A stretch of DNA of 64,000 nt, from NCBI GenBank assembly GCA_017431345.1, contig JAFRLH010000065.1, forward strand, positions 1 to 64,000, written 5' to 3'. Of the stretch, positions 37,098-46,684 are shown piece by piece. Origin of the DNA: Lachnospiraceae bacterium (GTDB lineage Bacteria > Bacillota > Clostridia > Lachnospirales > Lachnospiraceae). The number at the start of each line of letters is the position of its first letter. Position 1 is the first letter of the stretch. A program made the position numbers and the translations under genes. The notes under the pieces are model-generated. The model searched no databases. It was not told the DNA's origin and worked only from the letters and a program-made list of their open reading frames with translations.

Positions 37098-38315
37098 ATG
37101 AATGTGGAATTGATGGAGGCGCTCGGAGCGCTGGAGAAGGAAAAGGGGATCAGCAAGGAAACACTGTTTCAGGCGATCGAAAATTCCCTTATGAAGGCAT
37201 GTGAGAATCACTTCGGCAAGGCTGACAATGTAAAGGTCAGCATTGACCGGGAGACAGGTGATTATGAACTGTACAGGGAACTGGCCGTCGTGGATACGGT
37301 GGAGGATAAAGATACGCAGATCAGCCTGGATGATGCCGTAAAGATCGATCCCCAGTACCAGATCGGTGATATCGTCCGTCAGTATGTGGAATCAAAGAGC
37401 TTCGGACGGATCGCCACGCAGAACGCCAAGAATGTCATCCTTCAGAAGATCAGGGAAGAAGAAAGACGTTCCGTCTATGATTACTTTATTTCGAAGGAAA
37501 GAGAGATCGTGACGGGAATCGTACAGAGAAATATGGGCCGTGCGATCAGCATTGATCTCGGAAAAGCGGATGCCGTGCTCGGAGAGAACGAACAGGTCAA
37601 GGGAGAGCATTACAATCCCACAGACCGCATTAAAGTCCTCATCCTGGAAGTCCGCACCACAAACCGCGGTCCCAGGATCATGGTCTCCAGAACGCACCCC
37701 GATCTGGTAAGACGTCTTTTCGAATCCGAAGTCAGCGAGCTCGCAGACGGCACGGTGGAGATCAGGGCGATTTCCAGAGAAGCCGGATCCAGGACCAAGA
37801 TGGCCGTATCCTCCAACGATCCGGATGTGGATCCCGTAGGAGCCTGTGTCGGCGTAAACGGAAGCCGTGTCAATGCGATCGTGGATGAACTGGGCGGAGA
37901 AAAGATCGATATCATCAACTGGAGCGACAACTCGGCCGAATTGATCGAGAATGCGCTCAGCCCGGCAAAGGTCATCTGCGTACTGGCAGATGACGAGGAC
38001 AAGACGGCGCAGGTCGTTGTCCCGGATTATCAGCTTTCTCTTGCGATCGGTAAAGTCGGACAGAACGCCAGACTTGCCGCCAGACTTACCGGATACAAGA
38101 TCGATATCAAGAGTGAGACGCAGGCCAGAGAAAGCGGCCTCTTCGAAGAGATCGGATACATCGAAGACTACTACGATGATGAGGAAGACTACGAAGAGTA
38201 CGAAGATGGCTACGAAGAGGGCGAATACGAAGAGTATGACGATTACGGCATGGACGGAGCGGATACGGAAGAGTATTTCGATGACGAAGAAAGCGAAGCG
38301 CCGGATCAGGAATAA
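37098..38315 (+). CDS. nusA: Transcription termination/antitermination factor NusA
   Basis: The 405-residue factor binds RNA polymerase. It has an N-terminal domain (1-125), S1 domain (about 135-200), and KH1/KH2 (VDPVGACVGVNGSRV near 250, then LAIGKVGQNARLAARLTG near 315). A tail of about 50 residues is almost all Asp, Glu, Gly and Tyr. Acidic tails exist in some NusA proteins, but this Tyr-rich version is striking. GGAGACCGGG precedes the start. Confidence 0.96.
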   Translation: MNVELMEALGALEKEKGISKETLFQAIENSLMKACENHFGKADNVKVSIDRETGDYELYRELAVVDTVEDKDTQISLDDAVKIDPQYQIGDIVRQYVESKSFGRIATQNAKNVILQKIREEERRSVYDYFISKEREIVTGIVQRNMGRAISIDLGKADAVLGENEQVKGEHYNPTDRIKVLILEVRTTNRGPRIMVSRTHPDLVRRLFESEVSELADGTVEIRAISREAGSRTKMAVSSNDPDVDPVGACVGVNGSRVNAIVDELGGEKIDIINWSDNSAELIENALSPAKVICVLADDEDKTAQVVVPDYQLSLAIGKVGQNARLAARLTGYKIDIKSETQARESGLFEEIGYIEDYYDDEEDYEEYEDGYEEGEYEEYDDYGMDGADTEEYFDDEESEAPDQE

Positions 38316-38428
38316 TGCTTCGTTCTTTATAAAGACTGTTTGATCCGCAAATTGCTGTTGTCTCAGGAACAGATTCCTGAGGAAAAGAAAGCAGGCGGTA
38401 CGCCTGCAGCTTGAAAGGAAAGACCGAA

Positions 38429-38713
38429 TTGACGGAAAAGATCCGCAGGCAGCCGGAAAGAACATGCATCGGCTGCGGAGAAAAAAGAACAAAACGTGAA
38501 TTGCTGCGTATTGTCAGGACCCCGGAAGGCGATATCCTGCCCGATCTTACCGGAAGGCTGAACGGAAGGGGCGCTTATATATGCAGGAACGCGGACTGCA
38601 TTGACCTGGCGGTCAGAAAACACGGGTTTGAACGTGCTTTTAAAATGCCTGTCAGTGCGGACACGGCAGCGCGCTTAAGAGAGGAGGTGCTTCGGATCAA
38701 TGAAGCAGAATAA
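38429..38713 (+). CDS. rnpM: RNase P modulator RnpM (YlxR)
   Basis: The 94-residue YlxR-fold protein has RTCIGCGEKRTKRELLRIV near 14 and a GRGAYICRNADC motif, characteristic of the family, which binds RNase P RNA. TTG at 38429 is chosen, with AAAGGA nine bases before it; another TTG lies 18 bases upstream. It sits 113 bases after nusA and overlaps the next gene by 14 bases. Confidence 0.9.
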   Translation: MTEKIRRQPERTCIGCGEKRTKRELLRIVRTPEGDILPDLTGRLNGRGAYICRNADCIDLAVRKHGFERAFKMPVSADTAARLREEVLRINEAE

Positions 38714-39050
38714 ATTTCTCTCTATGCTGGGGCTTGCAAAGCGTGCCGGAAAAGTGGTCAGCGGAGAATTCATGACAGAAAAAGCCGTCAAGACGGGAAA
38801 GGCATATCTGGTCATAGTGGCAAAGGATGCATCGGAAAATACGAAAAAGAATTTTAATGATATGTGTTCATGGTACCGTGTGCCTATACGGACCGGGCCC
38901 GGAAGAGAGGAACTCGGACACGCCATCGGACAGGAAATGCGGGTGTCTGTGGCGGTAACGGATGAGAACTTTGCCGCAGCGATCGTTGGATCAGAAATGA
39001 CGAAAGATGAGAATAAGGGAGGCAGCGATTATGGCGACCGAACAGAATAA
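38700..39050 (+). CDS. L7Ae-family RNA-binding protein (YlxQ)
   Basis: The 116-residue protein of the L7Ae/L30e fold starts [19 protein letters not shown] with the typical [14 protein letters not shown] stretch. It probably binds kink-turn RNA. It overlaps rnpM (14 bases) and infB (20 bases), and GAGGAGG precedes the start. The last residues ([14 protein letters not shown]) lie in the infB overlap. Confidence 0.9.
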   Translation: MKQNKFLSMLGLAKRAGKVVSGEFMTEKAVKTGKAYLVIVAKDASENTKKNFNDMCSWYRVPIRTGPGREELGHAIGQEMRVSVAVTDENFAAAIVGSEMTKDENKGGSDYGDRTE

Positions 39051-41871
39051 TGAAGAATTAAAGAATATGAATGGCGAACAGCCTAAAAAGAAGAAGATAA
39101 CCGCTGTATTCCATAAGCAGAACAGTGCGCACAACAGCCTGAAATCAAGACCGGGCGGAGCGGCTGCGCCGAAACGGCCGGCAGGAACGAAACCGGGCGG
39201 GGCAGTCAGGAGACCTGCAGACGGCAGGACCCCCGTAAAGCCGGGCGAAAAGCGTGTCCGTCCTGCGGGAGAAAGACCGGCAAGACCGGTGCGTCCCGCA
39301 AGGCCCGCTGACGGAGTGCAGCCTGCGGAGAAGCCTGCGGTAAAGGCAGAAATCTCTGCCGAAGAAAAGATCATCAGAACTGCAGCCCCTGAAGCGGACA
39401 TGAAAACAGCTGGGACCGCTGCTCCCGCGGAATCCATATCCGTGAAGCCTGCTGAGAGTCCTGCACCGGCGGAAACGGTGAAGCCTGCAGCCGTGCAGAC
39501 AGCACCTGCAGCAGAGAAAGCTGCCGCCCCTGCAGAAGCAGAAAAGAAAGCAGAACCGGAAAAAGCGCCGGAACCGGAGAAAAAGCCGGTAAGACGTTTT
39601 GTGGATATGGAGCAGGTGCGCGCGGCGGAGCGCGCTGAGAAGAACCGCGCGGAGCGCGCCAGAGCCGGCGTCTCCCGCGGCGGAGCCAGAGGCGCAGCCG
39701 GCGGCCAGAGCCGCGACGGCAGGAGCGCCGACAGGCGTCCCGGCGCCGGCAGAGGACCTGCAGGCGCGGGAAGACCCGGCGAGAGACCGGCAAGACCCGG
39801 ACAGGGAACCGGCGGAAGACCCGGCGAGCGCAGCGGAAGGCCGCAGGGCGCAGGCGCCTGGACCGGCAGAGGACCTGCAGGCGCAGGAAGACCGGGCGAA
39901 AGACCGGCCAGACCTGCGGGCGGTGATTTCGGCGGCATGGGCGTAGCCAAGCCCGGTGCGAAGAGCGGTCCGAAGAACAAGAATGCGGGCAACCGTTTCA
40001 ACAGGAAGGACTCCGACGAACTCAGACGTCCCGGCGGCAAGGGCAAGGGAGGCAATCTCAGGGAGCTTTCCCGTCCTGCAAAACCCGAGAAGAAAGAGCC
40101 GCAGGAGCCCCAGATCAAGATGATCGTCCTGCCTGAAGTGCTTACGATCCGTGAACTTGCGGAAAAGATGAAGATCAATCCTTCCGTGATCGTAAAGAAA
40201 CTCTTCCTGCAGGGAAAGATCGTTACGGTCAATCAGGAGATCGATTATGAGACCGCTTCCGATATCGCTGTCGAATTCGACGTTCTTACCGAGCAGGAAG
40301 AAAAAGTCGATGTGATCGAAGAGCTTCTGAAGGATACGACCGAAGAGAACGAAGAAAAAATGGTCACCAGACCGCCCGTTGTCTGCGTCATGGGACACGT
40401 TGACCATGGTAAGACGTCCCTTCTGGATGCGATCAGAAAGACAAATATTACCGCACGCGAAGCCGGCGGCATCACGCAGGCGATCGGTGCTTCCGTAGTA
40501 GAGATCAACGGACAGAAGATCACATTCCTGGATACACCCGGACACGAAGCCTTTACCGCCATGCGTATGCGAGGCGCTCAGGCTACGGATATAGCGATCC
40601 TCGTGGTCGCTGCGGATGACGGCGTTATGCCGCAGACTGTGGAAGCGATCAACCATGCGAAAGCAGCCGGCGTGGAAGTGATCGTTGCCGTTAACAAGAT
40701 CGATAAACCCGGCGCGAACGTTGACCGCGTCATGCAGGAACTGACCGAGCATGGCCTTGTTTCCGAAGAGTGGGGCGGAACAAATATCTTTGTTCCCGTT
40801 TCCGCCAAGACCGGAGAAGGCATTGATACGCTGCTTGAATCCATTCTCCTGGTAGCGGAAGTCGCAGAACTGAAGGCTGATCCCGACAGACTGGCCAGAG
40901 GTATCGTGATCGAAGCTGAGCTGGATAAGGGAAGAGGACCCGTTGCCACTGTACTGGTCCAGAAGGGTACGCTGCATGTCGGTGATTCCGTTGCTGCAGG
41001 AGCCTGCTACGGCAAGATCCGCGCCATGATCGATGACAAGGGACGAAGAGTCACGACAGCAGGACCTTCCGATCCCGTTGAGATCCTCGGTCTCGGCGAT
41101 GTGCCGAACGCCGGTGAGATCTTTGTGGCTACAGAGACCGAAAAAGAAGCCAGAGCGTTCGCAGAGACCTTCATTGCGGAAGGCAAGAAAAAGCTTCTTG
41201 ATGATACGAAAGCCAGACTTTCCCTGGATGACCTGTTCAGCCAGATCAAGGCCGGCAATGTCAAGGAACTCAACCTTATTATTAAAGCGGACGTCCAGGG
41301 TTCCGTGGAAGCCGTCAAGCAGAGCCTTACCAAGCTTTCGAATGATGAAGTTGTCGTCAAGGTCATCCACGGCGGCGTCGGCGCGATCAATGAATCTGAT
41401 GTAAGCCTTGCTTCCGCTTCGAATGCGATCATTATCGGATTCAACGTACGTCCCGATCCCATGGCCAAATCCATCGCAGAGCGCGAGCAGGTAGATGTAC
41501 GTCTGTACAAGGTCATCTATCAGGCGATCGAGGATGTGGAAGCCGCCATGAAGGGCATGCTGGATCCTGTTTTCGAAGAACGGGTACTCGGACATGCCGT
41601 GGTGCGTCAGACCTTCAAGGCTTCCGGCGTCGGGACCATTGCCGGTGCCTATGTGCTTGACGGAAAGATCACCCGCGGATGCAAATGCCGCGTAAAGCGC
41701 GGAGAGGAGCAGCTTTTCGACGGCGATCTCGTATCCCTGAAGCGCTTCAAGGACGATGTCAAGGAAGTGCTCACAGGATATGAGTGCGGCCTTGTATTTG
41801 ATAAATTCAATGATCTTCAGGAAGACGACACCGTGGAAGCCTATGATATGGTCCAGGTGGAAAGAACCTGA
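39031..41871 (+). CDS. infB: Translation initiation factor IF-2
   Basis: This 946-residue GTPase places initiator tRNA on the 30S subunit. The N-terminal 340 residues are low-complexity, rich in Ala, Pro, Lys then Gly/Arg, including a duplicated [17 protein letters not shown] unit. The conserved IF2_N segment, G-domain ([21 protein letters not shown]) and domains II to IV follow. ATG 39031 has GGGAGG 9 bases upstream. A terminator hairpin follows the stop. Confidence 0.97.
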   Translation: MATEQNNEELKNMNGEQPKKKKITAVFHKQNSAHNSLKSRPGGAAAPKRPAGTKPGGAVRRPADGRTPVKPGEKRVRPAGERPARPVRPARPADGVQPAEKPAVKAEISAEEKIIRTAAPEADMKTAGTAAPAESISVKPAESPAPAETVKPAAVQTAPAAEKAAAPAEAEKKAEPEKAPEPEKKPVRRFVDMEQVRAAERAEKNRAERARAGVSRGGARGAAGGQSRDGRSADRRPGAGRGPAGAGRPGERPARPGQGTGGRPGERSGRPQGAGAWTGRGPAGAGRPGERPARPAGGDFGGMGVAKPGAKSGPKNKNAGNRFNRKDSDELRRPGGKGKGGNLRELSRPAKPEKKEPQEPQIKMIVLPEVLTIRELAEKMKINPSVIVKKLFLQGKIVTVNQEIDYETASDIAVEFDVLTEQEEKVDVIEELLKDTTEENEEKMVTRPPVVCVMGHVDHGKTSLLDAIRKTNITAREAGGITQAIGASVVEINGQKITFLDTPGHEAFTAMRMRGAQATDIAILVVAADDGVMPQTVEAINHAKAAGVEVIVAVNKIDKPGANVDRVMQELTEHGLVSEEWGGTNIFVPVSAKTGEGIDTLLESILLVAEVAELKADPDRLARGIVIEAELDKGRGPVATVLVQKGTLHVGDSVAAGACYGKIRAMIDDKGRRVTTAGPSDPVEILGLGDVPNAGEIFVATETEKEARAFAETFIAEGKKKLLDDTKARLSLDDLFSQIKAGNVKELNLIIKADVQGSVEAVKQSLTKLSNDEVVVKVIHGGVGAINESDVSLASASNAIIIGFNVRPDPMAKSIAEREQVDVRLYKVIYQAIEDVEAAMKGMLDPVFEERVLGHAVVRQTFKASGVGTIAGAYVLDGKITRGCKCRVKRGEEQLFDGDLVSLKRFKDDVKEVLTGYECGLVFDKFNDLQEDDTVEAYDMVQVERT

Positions 41872-41890
41872 GCAGTTTGATCAGAACAAA

Positions 41891-41918
41891 GAGTCCGCAT
41901 ATACGGCGGACTCTTTTT
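41891..41918 (+). terminator. Terminator inside the nusA operon (infB-rbfA gap)
   Basis: GAGTCCGC (41891-41898) and GCGGACTC (41906-41913) form an eight-base stem followed by TTTTT. It should stop part of the transcription coming through infB; NusA made by the same operon could modulate this. Confidence 0.8.
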
Positions 41919-41940
41919 GGAAATATTCCGGAGGTCCTTT

Positions 41941-42333
41941 ATGAGAAAGAACAGTATAAAGAACACAAGAATAAACAGTGAGGTACAGAGAGCCCTAAGC
42001 ACCATTATCAGGGAGGAAGTCAAGGATCCCCGGGTGGATCCGCTCCTTTCCGTCACGGATGTTGTCGTCGCGCCGGACCTGAAGACGGCCAAGGCGTATA
42101 TCAGCGTTCTCGGAGATGCGGAAAAGCTTTCCGCGACCATCGAAGGACTGAAGAAAGCCGAAGGGTATATCAGAAGCTGTCTTGCAAAATCCGTCAATCT
42201 CAGGAACACGCCGCAGATCACCTTTATCCCGGATACATCGATCGCCTATGGCGTTGCCATGACGAAGCGGATCGATGAAGTCGCGGCTGCGATTCCGGAC
42301 AGACCGAAGGAGGATGCGGATGAAGAAGCTTGA
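41941..42333 (+). CDS. rbfA: Ribosome-binding factor A
   Basis: The 130-residue KH-fold factor matures 16S rRNA. RINSEVQRALSTIIREEVKDPR and VVAPDLKTAKAYISVLG are family-defining. The ATG follows GGAGG by 7 bases. It overlaps nrnA by 14 bases. Confidence 0.95.
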   Translation: MRKNSIKNTRINSEVQRALSTIIREEVKDPRVDPLLSVTDVVVAPDLKTAKAYISVLGDAEKLSATIEGLKKAEGYIRSCLAKSVNLRNTPQITFIPDTSIAYGVAMTKRIDEVAAAIPDRPKEDADEEA

Positions 42334-43276
42334 GGAACTGGTCCCGGAAAACGGATCGGTCATCATCCTGGGACATGTAAGGCCGGACGGAGACTGCGTC
42401 GGTTCCTGTCTGGCAGCATACAATTATCTGAAGAAACTGCGGCCGGCGCAGGAACTGAAGCTGATCCTGGAACCGTTCTCCGACAGTTTCCGGATGCTTT
42501 CCGGCAGTGAGACGGTGTCGCACGATTTTGCGGGCACAGCAGACATCTGCGTGTGTCTGGACACCTCGGACCGTGAAAGACTCGGGAAAGGGACGGACAT
42601 TTTCGACAGAGCGGCTGTCACAATCTGTATCGATCATCATCATACGAATACCGGGTTCGCGGATGTGAACATTATCTGCGGTGACATCAGTTCGGCATCC
42701 GAGCTGCTGGCTGGCATGCTCTCCGATGAATTCCTTGACAGGGAGATTGCCGAATGTCTGTATCTCGGGATCGTACACGATACCGGATGCTTCAAGCACA
42801 GCAATACCAGAAAGGCAACGATGGAAACGGCCGGAAAGCTTCTGGAGTACGGCGTTTCTTCTTCACGCATCATTGATGATACGTTTTTCAGAAAGACGTT
42901 CAGACAGAACAGGCTTCTCGGAACGGCGCTTACCCGTTCGGAACTGTTCCTTTCCGGGAAGATGATCGGCACTGCGGTGACGCGGCAGGATATGGAAGCG
43001 CTTGGCGCAGACAGCCGTGACACGGACGGTATTGTAGACCAGATCCGTGTGACGGACGGCGTGGAGATCGCAGTCTTCCTGTATGAACTGACGCCCGGAG
43101 AATTCAAGATCAGCATGCGGAGCAACGATTGTGTGGATGTTTCCGAAATCGCCGGTCATTTCGGCGGCGGCGGACACATCCGAGCTGCCGGCGGCAGTTC
43201 GAAAGACAGTCCGGAAAGGATCTTTGAAACGATCGCTGCATTAGCGGAAGCGCAGTTGAAAAGGCAGGCCGTATAG
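42320..43276 (+). CDS. nrnA: DHH-family oligoribonuclease / pAp phosphatase NrnA
   Basis: The 318-residue enzyme degrades nano-RNA and dephosphorylates pAp. Metal motifs are GHVRPDGDCVGS, LDTSD, the DHHHT signature (near 103) and a Glu/Asp-rich region GIVHDTGCF; DHHA1 has GHFGGGGHIRAAG near the end. ATG 42320 is chosen, with AAGGAGG six bases before it. Confidence 0.93.
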   Translation: MKKLEELVPENGSVIILGHVRPDGDCVGSCLAAYNYLKKLRPAQELKLILEPFSDSFRMLSGSETVSHDFAGTADICVCLDTSDRERLGKGTDIFDRAAVTICIDHHHTNTGFADVNIICGDISSASELLAGMLSDEFLDREIAECLYLGIVHDTGCFKHSNTRKATMETAGKLLEYGVSSSRIIDDTFFRKTFRQNRLLGTALTRSELFLSGKMIGTAVTRQDMEALGADSRDTDGIVDQIRVTDGVEIAVFLYELTPGEFKISMRSNDCVDVSEIAGHFGGGGHIRAAGGSSKDSPERIFETIAALAEAQLKRQAV

Positions 43277-43280
43277 ATTC

Positions 43281-44180
43281 ATGGACGGAATACTGTTAAT
43301 TGATAAGGAAGCAGGTTTTACATCCCATGATGTCGTGGCGGTTCTGCGCGGTATCCTGCACCAGAAAAAGATCGGCCATGCCGGCACGCTCGATCCCGGC
43401 GCCACGGGACTTCTTCCTGTATGCCTCGGAAAAGCGACGAAATGCGTGAATCTTGCGGCGGACGCCGATAAATGCTACAGCGCTGTGCTGAAACTCGGGA
43501 TCGTGACGGACACCCAGGATATTGGCGGAACAGTCCTGCAGGAAAAGGCGGTTTCCGTCAGTGAAGAAGAAGTACGGACAGCAGTTAACAGCTTTGTCGG
43601 AGGATATGACCAGATCCCTCCGATGTACTCTGCCAAAAAAGTGAACGGACAGAAGCTGTATGATCTGGCGAGGAAAGGGAAAGTGGTCGAAAGACAGCCT
43701 GTCCATGTAAGGATCAACAGGATCCGGATCGATCGGATCGCCTTTCCTGAAGTCGCCATGACGGTCAGCTGCGGCAAAGGCACTTATATCCGCACGCTCT
43801 GTCATGATATCGGAGCGCGTCTCGGATGCGGCGCTGCCATGCTGGAATTAAGACGGACAGCGGTCGCGGGATTCGGCATTGAACAGGCAGCAACGCTTGA
43901 GGAAGTGCGCAGAGCCGCGGAGGCAGGCGCCGCAGAGGAACTGATCATTCCGGTAAACGAGCTGTTTGCCGGTTATAAGCGTTTCACAGTAAGTCCGGAG
44001 CATGAAAAGGCGCTGTATAACGGCAACGCGCTTTTCCTGCACTGGGGAGAGACTTCGGACAGATTTGCCGACGGGGAACAGGCTGCCGTTTTCGATCATC
44101 AGGGAGAACTGCAGGCTGTCTACAGCTTCTCGGAAAAGGAAGGCCGCCTGAAACCGTTCAAAATGTTATTAACAAGATAA
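43281..44180 (+). CDS. truB: tRNA pseudouridine-55 synthase TruB
   Basis: The 299-residue enzyme makes pseudouridine 55 in tRNA. GILLIDKEAGFTSHDVV at the start, HAGTLDPGATGLL with the catalytic Asp (near 39), and VSCGKGTYIRTLCHDIG confirm it. It begins 4 bases after nrnA. Confidence 0.96.
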   Translation: MDGILLIDKEAGFTSHDVVAVLRGILHQKKIGHAGTLDPGATGLLPVCLGKATKCVNLAADADKCYSAVLKLGIVTDTQDIGGTVLQEKAVSVSEEEVRTAVNSFVGGYDQIPPMYSAKKVNGQKLYDLARKGKVVERQPVHVRINRIRIDRIAFPEVAMTVSCGKGTYIRTLCHDIGARLGCGAAMLELRRTAVAGFGIEQAATLEEVRRAAEAGAAEELIIPVNELFAGYKRFTVSPEHEKALYNGNALFLHWGETSDRFADGEQAAVFDHQGELQAVYSFSEKEGRLKPFKMLLTR

Positions 44181-44198
44181 AGGTGTTGACCAGGGTCT

Positions 44199-45119
44199 AT
44201 GCAGTTTTACGATGACATAAACAGAATACCCGACCTTCCGTCATCGGCGGTGATCGGAAAATTTGACGGGATGCATCTCGGACACAGGAAGCTTATCACG
44301 AGGGCTGTAAAGGAAAAAAGACCCGGAATGCAGACGGTCGTCTTTACTTTTTCCAATCCTGTTGCCGATGTTGTTTCCTGTGACGCCGGAAGAGGACAGC
44401 TTGTGACCTCCGCAGAGAGAAAAGAACTGGCAGAAGCATTCGGCGCTGATGTTCTCGTGGAATATCCGTTTGATGAGAACACGAGACACATGACTGCGGA
44501 GGATTTTTACGAGAATATTCTGCAGAAAGCGCTGCATGCAGAGAGCATCGCGGCCGGTCCTGACTGTGCTTTCGGCTATCAGCGGAAAGGAAATCTCGAA
44601 TTCCTAAAGCGGATGGAGAAGGAAGGCGGGATTCATGTGGTGCCTGTGGAAAAAGCGCAGTATCTTCACGAGGATATCAGCAGCACGAGAATAAAACAGG
44701 AACTCCGTGCCGGGAACATGGAAGCAGTCAATGCAATGCTGGGATATGAATACGGATTCCGGTCGGAAGTGGTCCACGGCAGGCATCTGGGACATTCTCT
44801 CGGATTTCCCACTATTAATCAGATCCCGTCCCCGGGAAAAGCACTTCCGCCGTTCGGCGTATACGCCGCCAGAGTGACAGTGAAGGACCGTTCCTTTGCC
44901 GGCGTGGCAAACGTCGGCATAAAGCCTACCGTCACGTCGGAAGGGCCGGGTGTGGAAACACATATTATCGGATTTAACGAGGATGTTTACGGTGAGGAAG
45001 CGGATGTCCGGCTTCTTGCTTTTATCCGGCCGGAGAGAAGATTTGCCGACCTGGCCGCTCTTTCGGCTCAGATCGCTGCCGACAGGGAAGCCGTCCTTGA
45101 AAGGAACGTGACAGGATGA
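44199..45119 (+). CDS. ribF: Bifunctional riboflavin kinase/FAD synthetase
   Basis: The 306-residue enzyme makes FMN then FAD. The nucleotidyltransferase part has GKFDGMHLGHRKLI (about 21-34) and STRIK. The kinase part has GRHLGHSLGFPTIN and GVANVGIKPTV. It supplies cofactors for the two OYE flavoenzymes among others (inference). It overlaps the next gene (ATGA). Confidence 0.95.
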   Translation: MQFYDDINRIPDLPSSAVIGKFDGMHLGHRKLITRAVKEKRPGMQTVVFTFSNPVADVVSCDAGRGQLVTSAERKELAEAFGADVLVEYPFDENTRHMTAEDFYENILQKALHAESIAAGPDCAFGYQRKGNLEFLKRMEKEGGIHVVPVEKAQYLHEDISSTRIKQELRAGNMEAVNAMLGYEYGFRSEVVHGRHLGHSLGFPTINQIPSPGKALPPFGVYAARVTVKDRSFAGVANVGIKPTVTSEGPGVETHIIGFNEDVYGEEADVRLLAFIRPERRFADLAALSAQIAADREAVLERNVTG

Positions 45120-46198
45120 GAAAGCGAATGTATTGTCTGCTGTCTGCTGCGGCATTGCTGCTTCTGTCTGCATCCCCGGTAAATGCGCCGGCCGCCGCGG
45201 ACGGGATCGCGGGCAGCGGCGGCATCGTGTCGGAATATGAAGATATGATCGAGAACCGCCGGGAAGCCGCCCAGGAATCCGAAGCAGACGGTGGAGAACT
45301 TGTTTCTGAAGAAGAGGCAGCCGAGATACAGATCGAACTGGCAAAAGAAGGGTCTCTTGAGAACCTTATACAGAAGTTTGACAATCTCGGGATCGCCAGC
45401 ATTGAAAACGGTTATCTCAATATCAGGGAAAAACCGGAAGAGGATGCAAAAGTCATCGGGAAAATGGTCGGGAATGACGTCTGCGATATCAAAGAGACCG
45501 TGGGAGACTGGTATCATATCGTTTCAGGCCCGGTGGAAGGATATGTTTCCGATGAATATATCCTGACCGGGAGCGAAGGCACAGATGCTGCCATCGCGGC
45601 GATGAAGAACCTGAAGGTAACGGTCGACACGGATACGCTGAATGTCCATACGGAGCCGAAAGCAGACGCTGAAGTGCTGGACCGTCTCGACCAGAATGAA
45701 AAATACGATGTCATTGAGACGACGGGCGACTGGATCAAAATCGAGCTGGATGACGAATCTTCAGGATATGTTTCCGCCAATTACGTCAATCTCGGATATA
45801 TGCTCGGAAGAGCGATTGAATACGAGGAACAGGATTCGCTCCGGCAGCAGATCGTGGATTTTGCCATGCAGTATATCGGCAATCCGTATGTCTGGGGAGG
45901 AGAGAGCCTCACGAACGGCTGCGACTGTTCAGGATTTACGATGCTCGTTTACAGGCACTTTGGTGTATCGCTAACGCATTACAGCGTAACACAGGCCGGA
46001 GAGGGCACGAAAATTTCGGAAGAGGACATGCAGCCCGGAGACCTGATCTTTTATGCGGGAAGAGGCGGCACGATCAACCATGTTACGATGTATATCGGAA
46101 ACGGAAAGTGCGTGGGCGCGCAGAGCCGAAGGGCCGGCATCCAGGTCCGCAGCTGGACTTACAGGACGCCTGTAAAGATCATCAATGTCCTCGACTGA
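45116..46198 (+). CDS. Secreted SH3b-NlpC/P60 peptidoglycan hydrolase
   Basis: The 360-residue protein has a signal peptide (1-29), an acidic linker, two bacterial SH3 domains (about 95-145 and 165-220) and an NlpC/P60 cysteine peptidase. The catalytic residues are Cys271 (CDCSGF) and His322 (INHVTMYIG). Such enzymes cut peptide stems of peptidoglycan. It sits unusually within the translation operon, between ribF and rpsO, with a 4-base overlap. Confidence 0.9.
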   Translation: MRKRMYCLLSAAALLLLSASPVNAPAAADGIAGSGGIVSEYEDMIENRREAAQESEADGGELVSEEEAAEIQIELAKEGSLENLIQKFDNLGIASIENGYLNIREKPEEDAKVIGKMVGNDVCDIKETVGDWYHIVSGPVEGYVSDEYILTGSEGTDAAIAAMKNLKVTVDTDTLNVHTEPKADAEVLDRLDQNEKYDVIETTGDWIKIELDDESSGYVSANYVNLGYMLGRAIEYEEQDSLRQQIVDFAMQYIGNPYVWGGESLTNGCDCSGFTMLVYRHFGVSLTHYSVTQAGEGTKISEEDMQPGDLIFYAGRGGTINHVTMYIGNGKCVGAQSRRAGIQVRSWTYRTPVKIINVLD

Positions 46199-46202
46199 CC
46201 CC

Positions 46203-46231
46203 TTGACACACTTCTTCACTTATGCTATTTT
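46203..46231 (+). promoter_or_regulatory. rpsO promoter
   Basis: TTGACA (46203-46208) and TATTTT (46226-46231) are 17 bases apart. The roughly 100-base leader after it could host autoregulation by S15, but I could not assign a structure. Confidence 0.75.
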
Positions 46232-46336
46232 AATACAGCGTATTGCCGCAGGCAATGCATCCGCCCGTACTGAGCTGCCGGATTCTCCGACCACGGCCCG
46301 GTACAGGGTAAGAATAATAATACGGAGGTAATCAGA

Positions 46337-46603
46337 ATGATTACGAAAGAAAAGAAAGCCCAGATCATGGCAGAGTATGGAAGAACACCGAACGATACCG
46401 GTTCTCCCGAAGTACAGATCGCTCTTCTTACTGAGCGCATCACAGAGCTTACCGAGCATCTTAAGGTACACCAGAAAGATCATCATTCCCGCAGGGGTCT
46501 GCTGATGCTTGTCGGACAGAGAAGAGGCCTTCTCAGCTACCTTAAGGAGAAAGATATCGAGCGCTATCGTTCACTTATCGCAAGACTTGGTCTTCGTAAA
46601 TAA
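46337..46603 (+). CDS. rpsO: 30S ribosomal protein S15
   Basis: The 88-residue S15 shows [28 protein letters not shown] and a C-terminal [12 protein letters not shown]. It binds 16S rRNA early in assembly. It lies directly before pnp as in most bacteria. TACGGAGG precedes the start. Confidence 0.98.
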   Translation: MITKEKKAQIMAEYGRTPNDTGSPEVQIALLTERITELTEHLKVHQKDHHSRRGLLMLVGQRRGLLSYLKEKDIERYRSLIARLGLRK

Positions 46604-46612
46604 GTTTGACAG

Positions 46613-46640
46613 GGGTGGAGTATTCTCCACCCTTTTCGCA
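46613..46640 (+). terminator. Terminator between rpsO and pnp
   Basis: GGGTGGAG (46613-46620) and CTCCACCC (46625-46632) flank TATT, with TTTT after. It likely lowers pnp relative to rpsO. Confidence 0.8.
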
Positions 46641-46684
46641 GTTTTTGGAAGAGAATGGAAAAAGACAAAAGAAAGGAAAAAGAG

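Noticed and set aside
39145..41595. 816-codon minus-strand frame opposite infB
   Set aside because: It mirrors the low-complexity and GTPase coding of infB, with no start site or domain.
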